Source: Laceyella sediminis (GTDB lineage: Bacteria > Bacillota > Bacilli > Thermoactinomycetales > Thermoactinomycetaceae). From it: 64,000 nucleotides of DNA. Shown piece by piece: positions 45,986 to 55,057 of the stretch (position 1 is the first letter of the stretch; the number at the start of each line of letters is the position of its first letter). A model generated the notes under the pieces. The model made no database searches. It had not been told where the DNA came from and saw only the letters and a list, made by a program, of their open reading frames with translations. Made by a program: the position numbers and the translations under genes. Location: positions 124,001 through 188,000 of the forward strand of contig NZ_PVTZ01000006.1 of the NCBI RefSeq assembly GCF_003003125.1. Direction: 5' to 3'.

Positions 45986-47185
45986 TTATGCGTAAGAATG
46001 TAAACCTGAGATGACCAAATTAATCACAATTAGGTTAATCATGATTATGACAAAACCGCCAACTGCTAGCCAAGCCGACTTGACGCCATGCCATCCGCGC
46101 GATAGGCGGAGATGGAGATAAGCGCTGTAGAACAACCAGGTAATGAGCGCCCACACTTCTTTCGGGTCCCATCCCCAAAAACGGCCCCAAGCCTCATGCG
46201 CCCAAATCATAGCAAAAATCAGTGCGCCCAGCGTGAAGATCGGGAAGCCGATAGCAATAGCGCGATAGCTGATCTCCTCTACGAGATCGGGATTTACCCG
46301 GCTCACCATGGGGTGGAGAATTCCTCGAAGCGGCTTTTTGGCAATAAGCCGGATCAACCCGTACAGAATCGCTCCGCTGATGACGCCCCACAAGACCGAG
46401 TTGAGTTGTGATGCGGCATCTTTTCCTTTCATCCAACTCGGCGCTTCCATTAACGGTTGGCCCAAGCCCGCAAAGCGATCGATGCTGATCACTTCACTGT
46501 CATGCGGCGCAACCAAAGGCGGCAAGGAGTACTCCTGCACAGCCGGCTGCCCGTCGACGATATGTGAAAATTTCGCTTCATAGTTCATGGTTTTAAATGC
46601 CATATTCACCGCACTAAAGCCCACAAACATCAAAACGATCACCAGAGTAATTTCTAACCATCTGGCATTTTTTCCTTCTTTCTCTCTACCAAACTGAAAC
46701 ACCAAATAGATCAGGCCAGCCACAAAGCCAACCCCAAACGCCCCTTGACCAAGCGCAGCAGTCGATACGTGCACCGGCAGCCAGATGCTCTGCAACGCGG
46801 GAATCAGCGGCTGAACCTCATGCGGGAACACCGAAGCATACGCCAGCAAGACCACCGCAAGCGGCATCACAAAAGCCCCCAATACCGCCGAGCGGTACAT
46901 GAAATAAAGAATGATAAACGCGATGACGATCGTGAAGCACAAAAACGCCGTAAACTCAAACATATTACTCGTCGGCCAGTGCCCGCCGATCAGCACCCGG
47001 GTGATAATAAACATCAATTGAAATACCACGCCGACGATGCTCATCCCGATGCCGATATTTCCCCACAAACGGCTCTTGGGACTTTCCTTCTCCGATCCTT
47101 TGTTGGTCCCCATCACAAAGGCGACAGTGGATAATAGGTAAAGGAAAAAGGTACACAAAAGGAGATTTTCCATCAACTGTTCCAT
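45986..47185 (-). CDS. resC: Cytochrome c biogenesis protein ResC (CcsB/CcsA type)
   Basis: 399 aa with eight or more membrane segments. The heme-handling Trp-rich motif WGRFWGWDPKEVWALITWLFY near residue 325 (WWD-like) and conserved His residues, such as VHVSTAALGQGAFG near 150, mark the system II heme transporter. It works with ResB to export heme and attach it to apocytochrome c. It lies between resB and resD. Confidence 0.93.
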   Translation of the reverse strand: MEQLMENLLLCTFFLYLLSTVAFVMGTNKGSEKESPKSRLWGNIGIGMSIVGVVFQLMFIITRVLIGGHWPTSNMFEFTAFLCFTIVIAFIILYFMYRSAVLGAFVMPLAVVLLAYASVFPHEVQPLIPALQSIWLPVHVSTAALGQGAFGVGFVAGLIYLVFQFGREKEGKNARWLEITLVIVLMFVGFSAVNMAFKTMNYEAKFSHIVDGQPAVQEYSLPPLVAPHDSEVISIDRFAGLGQPLMEAPSWMKGKDAASQLNSVLWGVISGAILYGLIRLIAKKPLRGILHPMVSRVNPDLVEEISYRAIAIGFPIFTLGALIFAMIWAHEAWGRFWGWDPKEVWALITWLFYSAYLHLRLSRGWHGVKSAWLAVGGFVIIMINLIVINLVISGLHSYA

Positions 47186-47205
47186 CGTTTCCTATCCTCC
47201 CATGC

Positions 47206-48789
47206 TCAGTTGCGTTTCACTTGGAGTGTGTCAAATTCACCTATCAGTTTGAGTTCGCGCTCCAAACTGTACCAGTTTTTGTTCGTGTGCGCACCGATAT
47301 AGAGTCGCCCATCATCCACAAGCGCCCACACTCGGCGATGATGCCAATAGAAGCCCATCACCAAGCCGATCATGCAGATGACCCCACCAAACAGGATCAC
47401 ATTCAGGCTTTTGTCAACACGAACCATCAGACCGGTAGAATCGACCATCTTCATGCCCGCCAAGTCTATCGCATACCGATTTTCTTTCGTCAACTCATCG
47501 AGGTTTTGGCCGGAAATCACCCAGGAACGCTCCCCTTTAGCTTGTCCTTTTTCTCTCACTTCAAAGACAAACGCCGGTTTGTTCGGATCGGGAGACTTGG
47601 TTATCGGCCGGTTGTTCTCCAACGCGAAGTCAGGATAGTAATCGAGCAGAACCACTTCTTTGTCTTTCACCCGGAAAACTTGATTTGGCTTCAAATCATA
47701 TAGATCAACAGTGAATTTTCCCAACGCCTTCCCGCTTTCTTTGTCCACCAACTTCAAGTCGAGCGCATCCAGCAATCCGATGCGAAAGTCGGCTTGCACC
47801 AGTCGGAGATCTTTATAGGCGAGCGGATGGTTGACGAGAATCGAACCCTTGGCCACTGGCTTCAGCTTGCCAGTATCCCAATCTTTCTCATACAGCACGG
47901 CTCGGGTTTCATATTTTTGGGCGATTGGCCCCGCATCTTGCTTCGACTTGGGCACGTTTTTTTGATCATAGAAGGTGATATCAAAACCCTCATTTTTAAC
48001 ATAATAAGGCAATTCAGGGACTTTTTTCACTTCCCCTTCGCGCACCCACATCGTTTCATCCAAGTACCAACCCGGCACATAACGCAACAAAACACCGAAT
48101 AAGAAAATGATCAAGCCAATGTGATTGATGTAAGGTCCCCACCGGCTAATGCGTCCTTTTTCCGCAAGCAAAGCGTTTCCTTCTCGTTTCACCTGGTATC
48201 GCTTCGACTGTAACGCCTGCTCCAGCTTCGCCAACTTCTCATCTGCTTCTGCCGCTGTGAGAGTGGTTTCCGCAGTGATCCGTTGCCGCTTCAAAAAATC
48301 GACGCTCTTTCTCACCTGTTGGTTTTTCAAAGCTTTGTATAATGGGATCACGCGGTCAAGGCTACATACCACCAGCGAAATCCCGATCAAGGAGACCATT
48401 GTGAAAAACCACCATGAATTGTACATGTCGGAAAAGCCCAAGATGTGGAACCATTTGCCCCACAACCCGTATTGCTTTTCATAATAAGCCGCGGGATCGC
48501 TCGATGGAACAAACTTCTCTTGTGGGAAGATCGTCCCGATGCTAGCCGCGATTAATGTGATGATGATGAGAATGATGGCCACTTTAACCGAAGAGAAAAA
48601 GTTCCATACCATATCAAAAGGAGAGGATTGAAAGGTTTGCGAACGCCGCGCTTTCCCTTCATATCGCATCTCCTGAACAATTGTCTCTTTCCCTTTGGTC
48701 TCTTCATCAAGCGGTTTCCCGCAACTCTCGCATAATATGGTGCCGACGGGGTTATTGTGACCGCATTCACATTTGGAATTCTCAATCAA
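47206..48789 (-). CDS. resB: Cytochrome c biogenesis protein ResB with N-terminal zinc ribbon
   Basis: 527 aa, TTG start at 48789 with GGGGGGAGA upstream. The first 25 residues contain CECGHNNPVGTILCESCG, two Cys pairs typical of a zinc ribbon and unusual as a fusion to ResB. Membrane segments follow near 68, 130 and 225, then a large extracytoplasmic domain and a last segment near 455. Partner of ResC in system II. resA, which precedes resB in B. subtilis, is missing here. Confidence 0.92.
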   Translation of the reverse strand: MIENSKCECGHNNPVGTILCESCGKPLDEETKGKETIVQEMRYEGKARRSQTFQSSPFDMVWNFFSSVKVAIILIIITLIAASIGTIFPQEKFVPSSDPAAYYEKQYGLWGKWFHILGFSDMYNSWWFFTMVSLIGISLVVCSLDRVIPLYKALKNQQVRKSVDFLKRQRITAETTLTAAEADEKLAKLEQALQSKRYQVKREGNALLAEKGRISRWGPYINHIGLIIFLFGVLLRYVPGWYLDETMWVREGEVKKVPELPYYVKNEGFDITFYDQKNVPKSKQDAGPIAQKYETRAVLYEKDWDTGKLKPVAKGSILVNHPLAYKDLRLVQADFRIGLLDALDLKLVDKESGKALGKFTVDLYDLKPNQVFRVKDKEVVLLDYYPDFALENNRPITKSPDPNKPAFVFEVREKGQAKGERSWVISGQNLDELTKENRYAIDLAGMKMVDSTGLMVRVDKSLNVILFGGVICMIGLVMGFYWHHRRVWALVDDGRLYIGAHTNKNWYSLERELKLIGEFDTLQVKRN

Positions 48790-48852
48790 GGCTATCTCTC
48801 CCCCCGTTTTTCAACCCCTTGCTTTGTCTAACTCTACAATCTTCCAACTTAC

Positions 48853-48858
48853 ATTATA
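48853..48858 (-). promoter_or_regulatory. Possible res operon -10 element
   Basis: A perfect TATAAT on the minus strand, about 65 bp upstream of resB, without a recognisable -35. This would fit activator-dependent transcription (ResD controls the operon in Bacillus), but that is inference. Confidence 0.35.
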
Positions 48859-48912
48859 ACGCCTGTCTTTTTAACCACGGTACTGCAATTTGAAGATTAT
48901 ATGAAAACCCTT

Positions 48913-49629
48913 TTATGTGAGTAGCCGCCGCAATCTATCCAGTTCTTGGCGGGTTAACTCGCGGTATTCTCCCCGCTTCAATCCCTGAAGCGTAAGAAAC
49001 GCCAACTTTGTCCGGATCAAATGGGTAATCGGAAGGCCAACTGCTTCGCACATCCGCCGCACTTGGCGATTGCGCCCTTCCCTGATGGTGAGTTGCAATT
49101 TGGTATGGATATCGTCTTGAGACAAGATCCGGACTTTGGCGGGGGCAGTCCAACCATCCTCCAACTTCACCCCTTTGCGCAACTTTTCCAAATCGGCCGG
49201 ACTTGGCCGCCCTTTCACGGTGGCCACATATGTCTTGTCCACTTCATATCGCGGATGAATCAAGCGGTTGGCAAGTTCCCCGTCATTGGTCAACAACAAC
49301 AACCCTTCCGTATCATAATCCAGCCTCCCCACCGGATAGACGCGTTCGGGTACGGAGCGGAAATAATCCGCGACCACCCGTCGCCCTTGCGGATCGAACA
49401 TGCTCGTGATGACACGCAAAGGTTTATAAAATAAAAACACTCGTTTTTGTTCCTGTTGTACCAACGCCCCATTCACTTCAATTCGGTCCCGCGCCGGGTC
49501 GACTTTGACTCCCAATTCGGTGACGACTTTCCCGTTCACCTTCACTTTTCCGGCTTTAATCAGCTCCTCGGAGTGGCGCCTTGACGCAACACCGGCATGA
49601 GCCAACACCTTTTGCAGACGTTCAATCAC
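48913..49629 (-). CDS. rluB: 23S rRNA pseudouridine synthase RluB
   Basis: 238 aa, GTG start at 49629 (AGGTGA upstream). An N-terminal S4 RNA-binding domain (RLQKVLAHAGVASRRHSEELI) is followed by the catalytic motif VYPVGRLDYDTEGLLLLTNDGEL near residue 95, with the catalytic Asp in GRLDYDT, and REGRNRQVRRMCEAVG near 193. It lies between spmB and resB as in B. subtilis. Confidence 0.95.
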   Translation of the reverse strand: MIERLQKVLAHAGVASRRHSEELIKAGKVKVNGKVVTELGVKVDPARDRIEVNGALVQQEQKRVFLFYKPLRVITSMFDPQGRRVVADYFRSVPERVYPVGRLDYDTEGLLLLTNDGELANRLIHPRYEVDKTYVATVKGRPSPADLEKLRKGVKLEDGWTAPAKVRILSQDDIHTKLQLTIREGRNRQVRRMCEAVGLPITHLIRTKLAFLTLQGLKRGEYRELTRQELDRLRRLLT

Positions 49630-49689
49630 TATGATTCACCTCTATGTCATCTTAACCGTTTCAGCTGGGGGACACAAGTGTGCGCACCG

Positions 49690-49715
49690 GAACAAAAAAA
49701 GACCTGATTCCAGGC
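49690..49715 (-). terminator. spmB terminator
   Basis: GGCCTG, GAAT loop, CAGGTC and TTTTTTTG on the minus strand, 15 bp after spmB. Confidence 0.75.
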
Positions 49716-49727
49716 CAATAGAAGAAA

Positions 49728-50261
49728 TTATAAATATAGGATGGAACAAATCCCCAAGGATGCGAGAAAGCCGATCAAGTCCGCCCACAATCCGACCTTC
49801 AGCGCATACAGGGAGTTGCGAATACCGACCGCCCCGAAATACACGGTCAAAACGTATAGAGTCGTGTCGGTGCTGCCTTGGATGGTGGATGCCAATTTGC
49901 CCAAAAAAGTGTCGGGGCCGTGCGTGCGGAGGATGCTCTCGACAAAGGCCAATGAACCCGTACCCGAGATCGGGCGCAGAATGCCAATCGGCACCACTTC
50001 CTCGGGAATGTGAAAAAACGATAATACCGGAGTGAGGAACTGCAAATAAAACTGCATTGCGCCGGTATCCCGGAAGATGGCGACCGCCACCATCATTCCC
50101 ACAAGATGAGGAATAATGGAAACAGCGGTGGGAAACCCTTCTTTGGCTCCTTCAATGAAGCTTTCATAGATCGGCACGCGTTGGAACAAAGCGTACAGGG
50201 GGATGAACACCAGCAAGGCCGGCAACATGATTTTGGATATGAGCGAAACCGCTTCAAACAT
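49728..50261 (-). CDS. spmB: Spore maturation protein B
   Basis: 177 aa from the ATG at 50261 with AAGGGGGAG upstream. Gate-type membrane protein with five to six segments. Motifs include FPTAVSIIPHLVGMMVAV near residue 45, RPISGTGSLAFVESILRTHGPDTF near residue 97 and STDTTLYVLTVYFG near 130. With SpmA it takes part in spore core dehydration. dacB-spmA-spmB is the known B. subtilis order. Confidence 0.95.
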   Translation of the reverse strand: MFEAVSLISKIMLPALLVFIPLYALFQRVPIYESFIEGAKEGFPTAVSIIPHLVGMMVAVAIFRDTGAMQFYLQFLTPVLSFFHIPEEVVPIGILRPISGTGSLAFVESILRTHGPDTFLGKLASTIQGSTDTTLYVLTVYFGAVGIRNSLYALKVGLWADLIGFLASLGICSILYL

Positions 50262-50283
50262 CAAACACTCCCCCTTTCCCCGG

Positions 50284-50895
50284 TCATTTCCAATGCGGCT
50301 TCAACAAGCCTGAACGGTCAAACGTGCGGTGTTGGTAGTAGCGATCCAGCAACACGGCCATTGATGTGGCTATAAATGTGGCAACCAACGTCGGTCCGAT
50401 GATCTCCGTTGGCTCCACCGACCCATACTTGAGTCGGATACCAATAATCGTTGTCGGAATCAGCGTCAAACCTGAAGTGTTCAACGCCAACAACGTACAC
50501 ATGGCCGGTGTCGCCGTCTTGGGATCGGGATTCAGCTTCTGCAACTCCTCCATGGCTTTCAATCCCATCGGGGTTGCGGCGTTTCCCAAGCCAAACAAGT
50601 TGGCGCTCATGTTGGACAAGATGTAACCCATCGCCGGATGTTCCGGTGGCACAGTAGGAAATAGAAACCGCGCGACCGGCCTCATCAGCCGGGCCAACTT
50701 CTCCAACAGCCCAGCATCTTGCGCAATCCGCATCATACCTAACCAAAACACAAGAATGCTGATCAGACCGATACACACAGCCACCGCATCCTTCGCCCCG
50801 TTCAACGCCGCATTGGTCACTAGGTCGAACCGGCCTTGGGCCGCGGCGGCAACCACTCCGCTTAAGATCATGAAAAACCAAATCCAGTTGATCAT
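50284..50895 (-). CDS. spmA: Spore maturation protein A
   Basis: 203 aa from the ATG at 50895, overlapping the dacB stop (ATGA). Nucleoside-transporter-like gate protein: WIWFFMILSGVVAAAAQGRFD at the N-terminus, GYILSNMSANLFGLGNAATPMGLKAM near residue 105 and NTSGLTLIPTTIIGIR near residue 148. Partner of SpmB. Confidence 0.95.
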   Translation of the reverse strand: MINWIWFFMILSGVVAAAAQGRFDLVTNAALNGAKDAVAVCIGLISILVFWLGMMRIAQDAGLLEKLARLMRPVARFLFPTVPPEHPAMGYILSNMSANLFGLGNAATPMGLKAMEELQKLNPDPKTATPAMCTLLALNTSGLTLIPTTIIGIRLKYGSVEPTEIIGPTLVATFIATSMAVLLDRYYQHRTFDRSGLLKPHWK

Positions 50896-52043
50896 CGCTC
50901 CGCCCCCTGCCACACCATCAATCCGATCCATTCTTTCATTTCATGGAAGATGGATGGTTCTGGACGTTGCTTCACCACCAATGGTATGGCGCCGATCTGC
51001 TCTTCCCTGAGGAAAATCCGGGCACTTCCCACCTGCTGATGGTTATGTTTCACCATCTTGAGCGGAAAACTGATGACCGGTTCAACCACCACTTGCCCCT
51101 TTTCCTGATCTGTCAGCGGGTAGGAAAACGACGCCCCTGCGATGATATCAAAACGCTTTTCCTCCGCCGTCAGGTGTGCTTCTTTGGAAATGACTTGTCC
51201 TTTCCGCAAGATCGGCACCAAATCATAGTGCTGAAAACCATATTCCAGCATGCTCATGGAATCGCGCCAGTCATCGCCGTCATTCAAAGTTACCGTCACC
51301 AACTGGTGCCCGTCCTTTGTGGCTGAGGAGACCAATGTGCGGCGTGCTTTTTTGGTAAATCCCGTTTTTACACCGTCAGCCCATTTGTATAAGCGCAACA
51401 TTTTATTCTTGTTATAAAATTTACGATGCCATTTCTCTCCGGGCCATGGGACAGTTTTCACTTCCGTCTTCACGATTTCTTGAAAGACCGGGTTCTGCAA
51501 GGCATATGAGGTCAATACAGCCAAATCTCGCGCCGACGAATAATGACCTTCGGCATCTAGCCCGTGAGGGTTGACGAAATGGGTGTGAGATAACCCCAAA
51601 TATTCGGCCTTTTCATTCATCATATAAACAAAGCCTTCAATTGATCCGCCCACGTGTTCCGCGATAGCAACTGCCGCGTCATTGCCCGAGCGGAGCATTA
51701 ATCCATACAACAACGTTCGCAATGGGATCTTTTCCCCCAGCTTGAGATAAATGGACGATCCCTCCACTCCGACCGCCCGCGGCCCAACCGTCACCAACTC
51801 ATCCAACTTTCCATTTTCAATCGCCACGATCGCCGTCATAATTTTCGTGAGGCTGGCAATCAACATTTCTCGGTCGGCGTTCTTTTCAAATAAAACCCGG
51901 CCAGATGTGACATCGACACAGATCGCAGCTTGCGCACTGGGAGCGATGTCGATGGTCTCCTGCGCCGCCACCGGTTGCACTCCCACCATCCATCCCCATA
52001 CCGCAACGATCAGAACCGCTCCCCATCGTTTTAGCTTCACCAT
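50892..52043 (-). CDS. dacB: Sporulation D-alanyl-D-alanine carboxypeptidase
   Basis: 383 aa with a signal peptide (cleavage near QPVAA, residue 27). Catalytic triad motifs ASLTKIM near residue 65 (SXXK), RSGNDAA near residue 118 (SXN) and DGVKTGFT near residue 226 (KTG). The C-terminal region resembles PBP5-type anchors. It trims peptide side chains in spore cortex. A sigma-E type promoter and the spmA-spmB neighbours favour DacB rather than DacF. Confidence 0.93.
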   Translation of the reverse strand: MVKLKRWGAVLIVAVWGWMVGVQPVAAQETIDIAPSAQAAICVDVTSGRVLFEKNADREMLIASLTKIMTAIVAIENGKLDELVTVGPRAVGVEGSSIYLKLGEKIPLRTLLYGLMLRSGNDAAVAIAEHVGGSIEGFVYMMNEKAEYLGLSHTHFVNPHGLDAEGHYSSARDLAVLTSYALQNPVFQEIVKTEVKTVPWPGEKWHRKFYNKNKMLRLYKWADGVKTGFTKKARRTLVSSATKDGHQLVTVTLNDGDDWRDSMSMLEYGFQHYDLVPILRKGQVISKEAHLTAEEKRFDIIAGASFSYPLTDQEKGQVVVEPVISFPLKMVKHNHQQVGSARIFLREEQIGAIPLVVKQRPEPSIFHEMKEWIGLMVWQGAER

Positions 52044-52077
52044 TTATTCACCCCATTGCTCCGTCTGGGTTTGTACC

Positions 52078-52105
52078 AATATATGCAAAGGGGACAAGAA
52101 TATGT
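52078..52105 (-). promoter_or_regulatory. Sigma-E type promoter of dacB-spmA-spmB
   Basis: ACATATT (52099-52105), a 13-bp spacer and CATATATT (52078-52085) on the minus strand. It has the same -10 and spacing as the spoIVA promoter. The start codon follows at 52043. Confidence 0.68.
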
Positions 52106-52145
52106 GAAAACAACGACACGGCACTCCCGCCATATCGTTGTTTTC
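52105..52145 (-). terminator. ytfJ terminator
   Basis: AAAACAACGA and TCGTTGTTTT pair around an 18-nt loop on the minus strand; transcription leaves through a T-rich arm. It lies 100 bp after the ytfJ stop. Between 52146 and 52241 I see only a short GC-rich hairpin. Confidence 0.7.
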
Positions 52146-52241
52146 CATAAACACGTATCGATATTAGAAAAACCTTCTCCCGCAAAGCCTAGCACCCTCC
52201 GGAGCGGGATCTTTAAGAACTCGGTCAAGCAGACCCTCGTC

Positions 52242-52637
52242 CTATTCGCATCCTCCATTTGATTTCTTTTTGCCCCAATTTTTCAGCTGCTCAACCAATC
52301 CCGGCGCCATGTCCAACACCCGGTCGATCAAATGAGTATTTCCATCCATGTTCAACAAGCGGATGCCTTTGTCGCCGACAACGATGAATCCGACAGGTGT
52401 GATGGAAATTCCCCCACCGCTTCCACCGCCGAAAGGAAACTTTCCGCCTTCTTGCTCCTTTCCTTTCCCTTCTTGATCTTTTTTCTTGTCTTCCTCCCCC
52501 GAGCGGCTTCCTTTCTCTTCTTCCGCAACTCCCTTGAACTCACTTCCTCCTGCCGCAAATCCAAAACCCACTTTGGATACTGGGATGATGATTGTTCCAA
52601 AGGTAATTTGCAAACGAGCCAAAAGCCAGCAAGGCAC
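52242..52637 (-). pseudogene. ytfJ: ytfJ (gerW) 3' part, interrupted at its 5' end
   Basis: From about 52598 downwards the frame is a normal YtfJ: GTIIIPVSKVGFGFAAGGSEF, an acidic/Lys-rich linker, then SGGGISITPVGFIVVGDKGIRLL and a C-terminal helix. The usual start of the family (an N-terminal helix, then VGDPVE-type sequence, about 35 residues) is missing. In its place the frame continues through 40 nt, CWLLARLQITF, that do not resemble YtfJ and lead into a recombinase gene 26 bp away. The missing part would be expected at the far end of the inserted element. YtfJ/GerW is a sporulation protein needed for SleB-dependent germination in Bacillus. Confidence 0.85.
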
Positions 52638-52662
52638 GATAGCCGTTCTACATACTAGACCC
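52590..52662. other. Probable left attachment junction of an inserted element
   Basis: The ytfJ similarity ends at GGAACA (52593-52598, minus sense) and the recombinase stop codon is at 52663. The recombination site should be within this short interval, most likely at GGAACA itself, because the next codon upstream (TTT) no longer fits the family. The core sequence cannot be defined without the right end. Confidence 0.6.
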
Positions 52663-54156
52663 CTATAGAAAATTTATCGTTACCTTCGGCTTTTCGTCGA
52701 TTTGATCGCGCTCCCAGATAATGTTGTGAATAATCGATTTGTATGCGCGGTTTAATGCCTTGGCGTCTTTTTCATGATCCAGTACATGAATGACATCCTT
52801 CACCGTCGCCAACATATCTTCATTTCTGGCTTGTTCCGTATGATCAATTTGCTTCTCAATCACTCGGTAATCCTCTTCACATTGTCGCAATTGCGATTCA
52901 TATTCCGCTTTCTTCAGCACGTACTCCTCTTTGCTTATCTCCCCATCCGCTCTCATGTCGGTCAAATTGCTGAGGCGGTTTTCAATCTTCTTGATCTCTG
53001 CCAATTTCTTTTCCAACAAATCATACAGCACGCGCCGATCTTCAAGATCAATCCCTTTGCGAATCGCTTCTTCCAACTCTTCTTTTTTCTGCTCTATCGC
53101 AGCGCGAACAGCCGACTCGATCTGCGACATGTTTCCGCCCACATTGGTGCAACGCGTTCCAAAATGATCTCGGTAGGTGCAGGATTTCAAGTTATCATAC
53201 GGCCTGTCAGATCTCTTCTGAATTTGCAACGTATGTCCGCATTTTCCACACTTGATGATCCCAGAAAAAGCATGTTTCCCTGCCCTGCTGGCGTGTGGAG
53301 TTACTTTTTCCCGTTGAAACAAAAATTGCAGCTTATTGTGTTCGATTTCCGTCTTTACGGGCTGATGGCAGTTCTTGTATACCACCCATTCCGTCTTGGG
53401 TTTGGTAATGATCGCACCCGTCGTGACAATCTTCTTCTTTTTCCCTACAACAATATGTCCCAAATGAACCTCATCTAACAGTAAGCGACGAACAACCTGC
53501 GGGCTCCATAATCCTCCACGAGGAGAAGGAATCGTCAGCTTGTTCAGCTCCCACGCAATATCCGTTGAAGACCAACCGCTAAGCGCCCAATCTACCATCA
53601 TGCGATAAATCTCCAACTTTTTGGGATCAGGAACCGCCTTCTTCGATTCTCTATCATATATATAAGGAAACGGCGGTTTTCCATTGCACCAGTTCCCCAT
53701 TTTTGTGGCTCGCGCTTTCCCTTGGCGCAACCGTCTGGCAATCGATTTATACTCCTGCCGTGCAATCATCCCCTGGAAATCAGCCAACATCATGTCTGAC
53801 TCATCATTCAGATTGTAGACTTTCTGCGGCGTGATAATTAGCGTATCCGAAATCGCAAACGTTTTTTCAATCGTCGCTTGGTCTACTTTGTCACCACGGC
53901 CCAACCGGTCATAGTGAACAACCAGCACAGCGTCATACATCTCCAGCTCAACATCTTGCAAAAGCTCTTGCATCTTGGGTCGAGCTTCGATGCTGTCCCC
54001 CGTACCGATCTCCGCGTATTCAACATAGGACCAACCATTCTTTTCGCACATTGACACCAGTTCATCCCTGTGCTTGTCAAGGTCCACATCTTCATCGCCA
54101 CGTGATTTACGCAGATAAATGGCAACATTGTGCACATCGTAAATGCTTTGGCTCAT
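52663..54156 (-). CDS. Large serine recombinase, SpoIVCA/CisA type
   Basis: 497 aa. Resolvase domain with catalytic Ser18 in YLRKSRGDED, then VVHYDRLGRGDKVD near residue 80 and GMIARQEYKSIARRLRQGKARA near 130. A recombinase domain (GKPPFPYIYD, LLLDEVHLGHIVVGKKK) follows, then a zinc ribbon CGKCGHTLQ with a later Cys pair near residues 297-340, and a coiled-coil near 350-430. SpoIVCA, the skin-element excisionase, has the same size and layout. Its 3' end abuts the broken ytfJ on the same strand. Confidence 0.93.
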   Translation of the reverse strand: MSQSIYDVHNVAIYLRKSRGDEDVDLDKHRDELVSMCEKNGWSYVEYAEIGTGDSIEARPKMQELLQDVELEMYDAVLVVHYDRLGRGDKVDQATIEKTFAISDTLIITPQKVYNLNDESDMMLADFQGMIARQEYKSIARRLRQGKARATKMGNWCNGKPPFPYIYDRESKKAVPDPKKLEIYRMMVDWALSGWSSTDIAWELNKLTIPSPRGGLWSPQVVRRLLLDEVHLGHIVVGKKKKIVTTGAIITKPKTEWVVYKNCHQPVKTEIEHNKLQFLFQREKVTPHASRAGKHAFSGIIKCGKCGHTLQIQKRSDRPYDNLKSCTYRDHFGTRCTNVGGNMSQIESAVRAAIEQKKEELEEAIRKGIDLEDRRVLYDLLEKKLAEIKKIENRLSNLTDMRADGEISKEEYVLKKAEYESQLRQCEEDYRVIEKQIDHTEQARNEDMLATVKDVIHVLDHEKDAKALNRAYKSIIHNIIWERDQIDEKPKVTINFL

Positions 54157-54177
54157 TTGCGAACTCCTCTCGGTGCA

Positions 54178-54205
54178 TTGTTATGTACATATCATATAAC
54201 AAAAA
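54178..54205. repeat. Inverted repeat upstream of the recombinase
   Basis: TGTTAT and ATAACA flank an 11-nt centre (54179-54201 approx.), 20-45 bp before the recombinase start. It could be an operator or simply part of an AT-rich promoter. I find no convincing sigma-E or sigma-K promoter here. Confidence 0.4.
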
Positions 54206-54247
54206 AATCGGGATGCAAAGCGCACCCCGACCGTATAGTGAAACCCC

Positions 54248-54391
54248 TTAATTTCTGTTCTTTTGAGCTACTTTCATCTGTTGGACCAGCTTCACAAAGT
54301 CCTTACAGGCTTCCTGTGTAGGACTGCCGTTTATGACTAATATAACCTCTTCCAGCTCGATCACTTTCTGCTCTGGATGTTGTTCCCTCAT
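54248..54391 (-). CDS. Small protein upstream of the recombinase, 47 aa
   Basis: 47 codons, MREQHPEQKVIELEEVILVI then NGSPTQEACKDFVKLVQQMK. AAGGGGTGG stands 7 nt before the ATG. It ends 91 bp before the recombinase gene on the same strand. Family not recognised. By position it could be a recombination directionality factor or a regulator of the recombinase; that is inference. Confidence 0.6.
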   Translation of the reverse strand: MREQHPEQKVIELEEVILVINGSPTQEACKDFVKLVQQMKVAQKNRN

Positions 54392-54522
54392 TGACTGTCC
54401 ACCCCTTATGGGTGCATTGTTGCCAAAAAGGAGAGGGAACTTACATCCATTGGTTACATTTATGCCATTTGGTTATTTATATATGTATTGGTCTCCTGAA
54501 AGTATTTTAAATGATCATCGAT

Positions 54523-54822
54523 TTTCAACAATGTCACTATGGATTCAACTAAAACCGTTTGGCCAAACCGCAAAGCTAGCTGAAATGGTAGGATTTCAAT
54601 ACCAGTATGGATTCAACTAAAACTTTGGAAATCATCATTGCGGTATTCGCCATAATGCTTTCAATACCACTATAGATTCAACTAAAACGGATTTCGCCAC
54701 TCGCTTTTCAGGCGGTATGACTTGCTTTCAATACCACTATGGATTCAACTAAAACCGCTCAGCTCAGAAGGTGAGGGAATAGCAATATGGACTTTCAATA
54801 CCACTATGGATTCAACTAAAAC
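54523..54822 (-). CRISPR. CRISPR array 1 (5 repeats, 4 spacers)
   Basis: 30-nt repeats at 54523-54555 (degenerate), 54594, 54659, 54726 and 54793, with spacers of 35-38 nt. In the crRNA sense (minus) each begins GTTTTAGTTGAATCC and ends TGGTATTGAAA, the B variant. The end ATTGAAA is a usual 5' handle. The degenerate repeat is at the left and the conserved leader at the right, so transcription is leftward. Confidence 0.95.
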
Positions 54823-54930
54823 CCGTATGTGAACATCAGTCATTTCAAGCATTTTCATTATATCAAAAAACAAAATTGTCTGTGAACCGTTAATGATGCG
54901 AAAACCCCGGGAGGTTCACAGACTTTTTAG
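54823..54930 (-). promoter_or_regulatory. CRISPR leader 1
   Basis: A segment of about 105 bp, nearly the same in five places. It contains TTCACA (54881-54886), 18 bp and TATAAT (54857-54862) on the minus strand, directed into the array. The -35 lies in one arm of an inverted repeat TCTGTGAACC / GGTTCACAGA. Similarity to the other leaders continues about 110 bp further right, up to about 55040. Confidence 0.85.
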
Positions 54931-55057
54931 CATGCTAAAGGATAGTTTAGACCTCTGATTAAATCTATCCCCCTCATTTCTTTTTAGATTCCTTATAATT
55001 GACTTCGACTCGAAGTAGTCTATCAGTACAATTTCCTTTTCAACGCCCGCTATTACA

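Noticed and set aside
52242-52637. ytfJ as a complete gene starting at the GTG at 52637
   Set aside because: The first 13 residues do not resemble the family, there is no ribosome-binding site, and about 35 conserved residues are missing.
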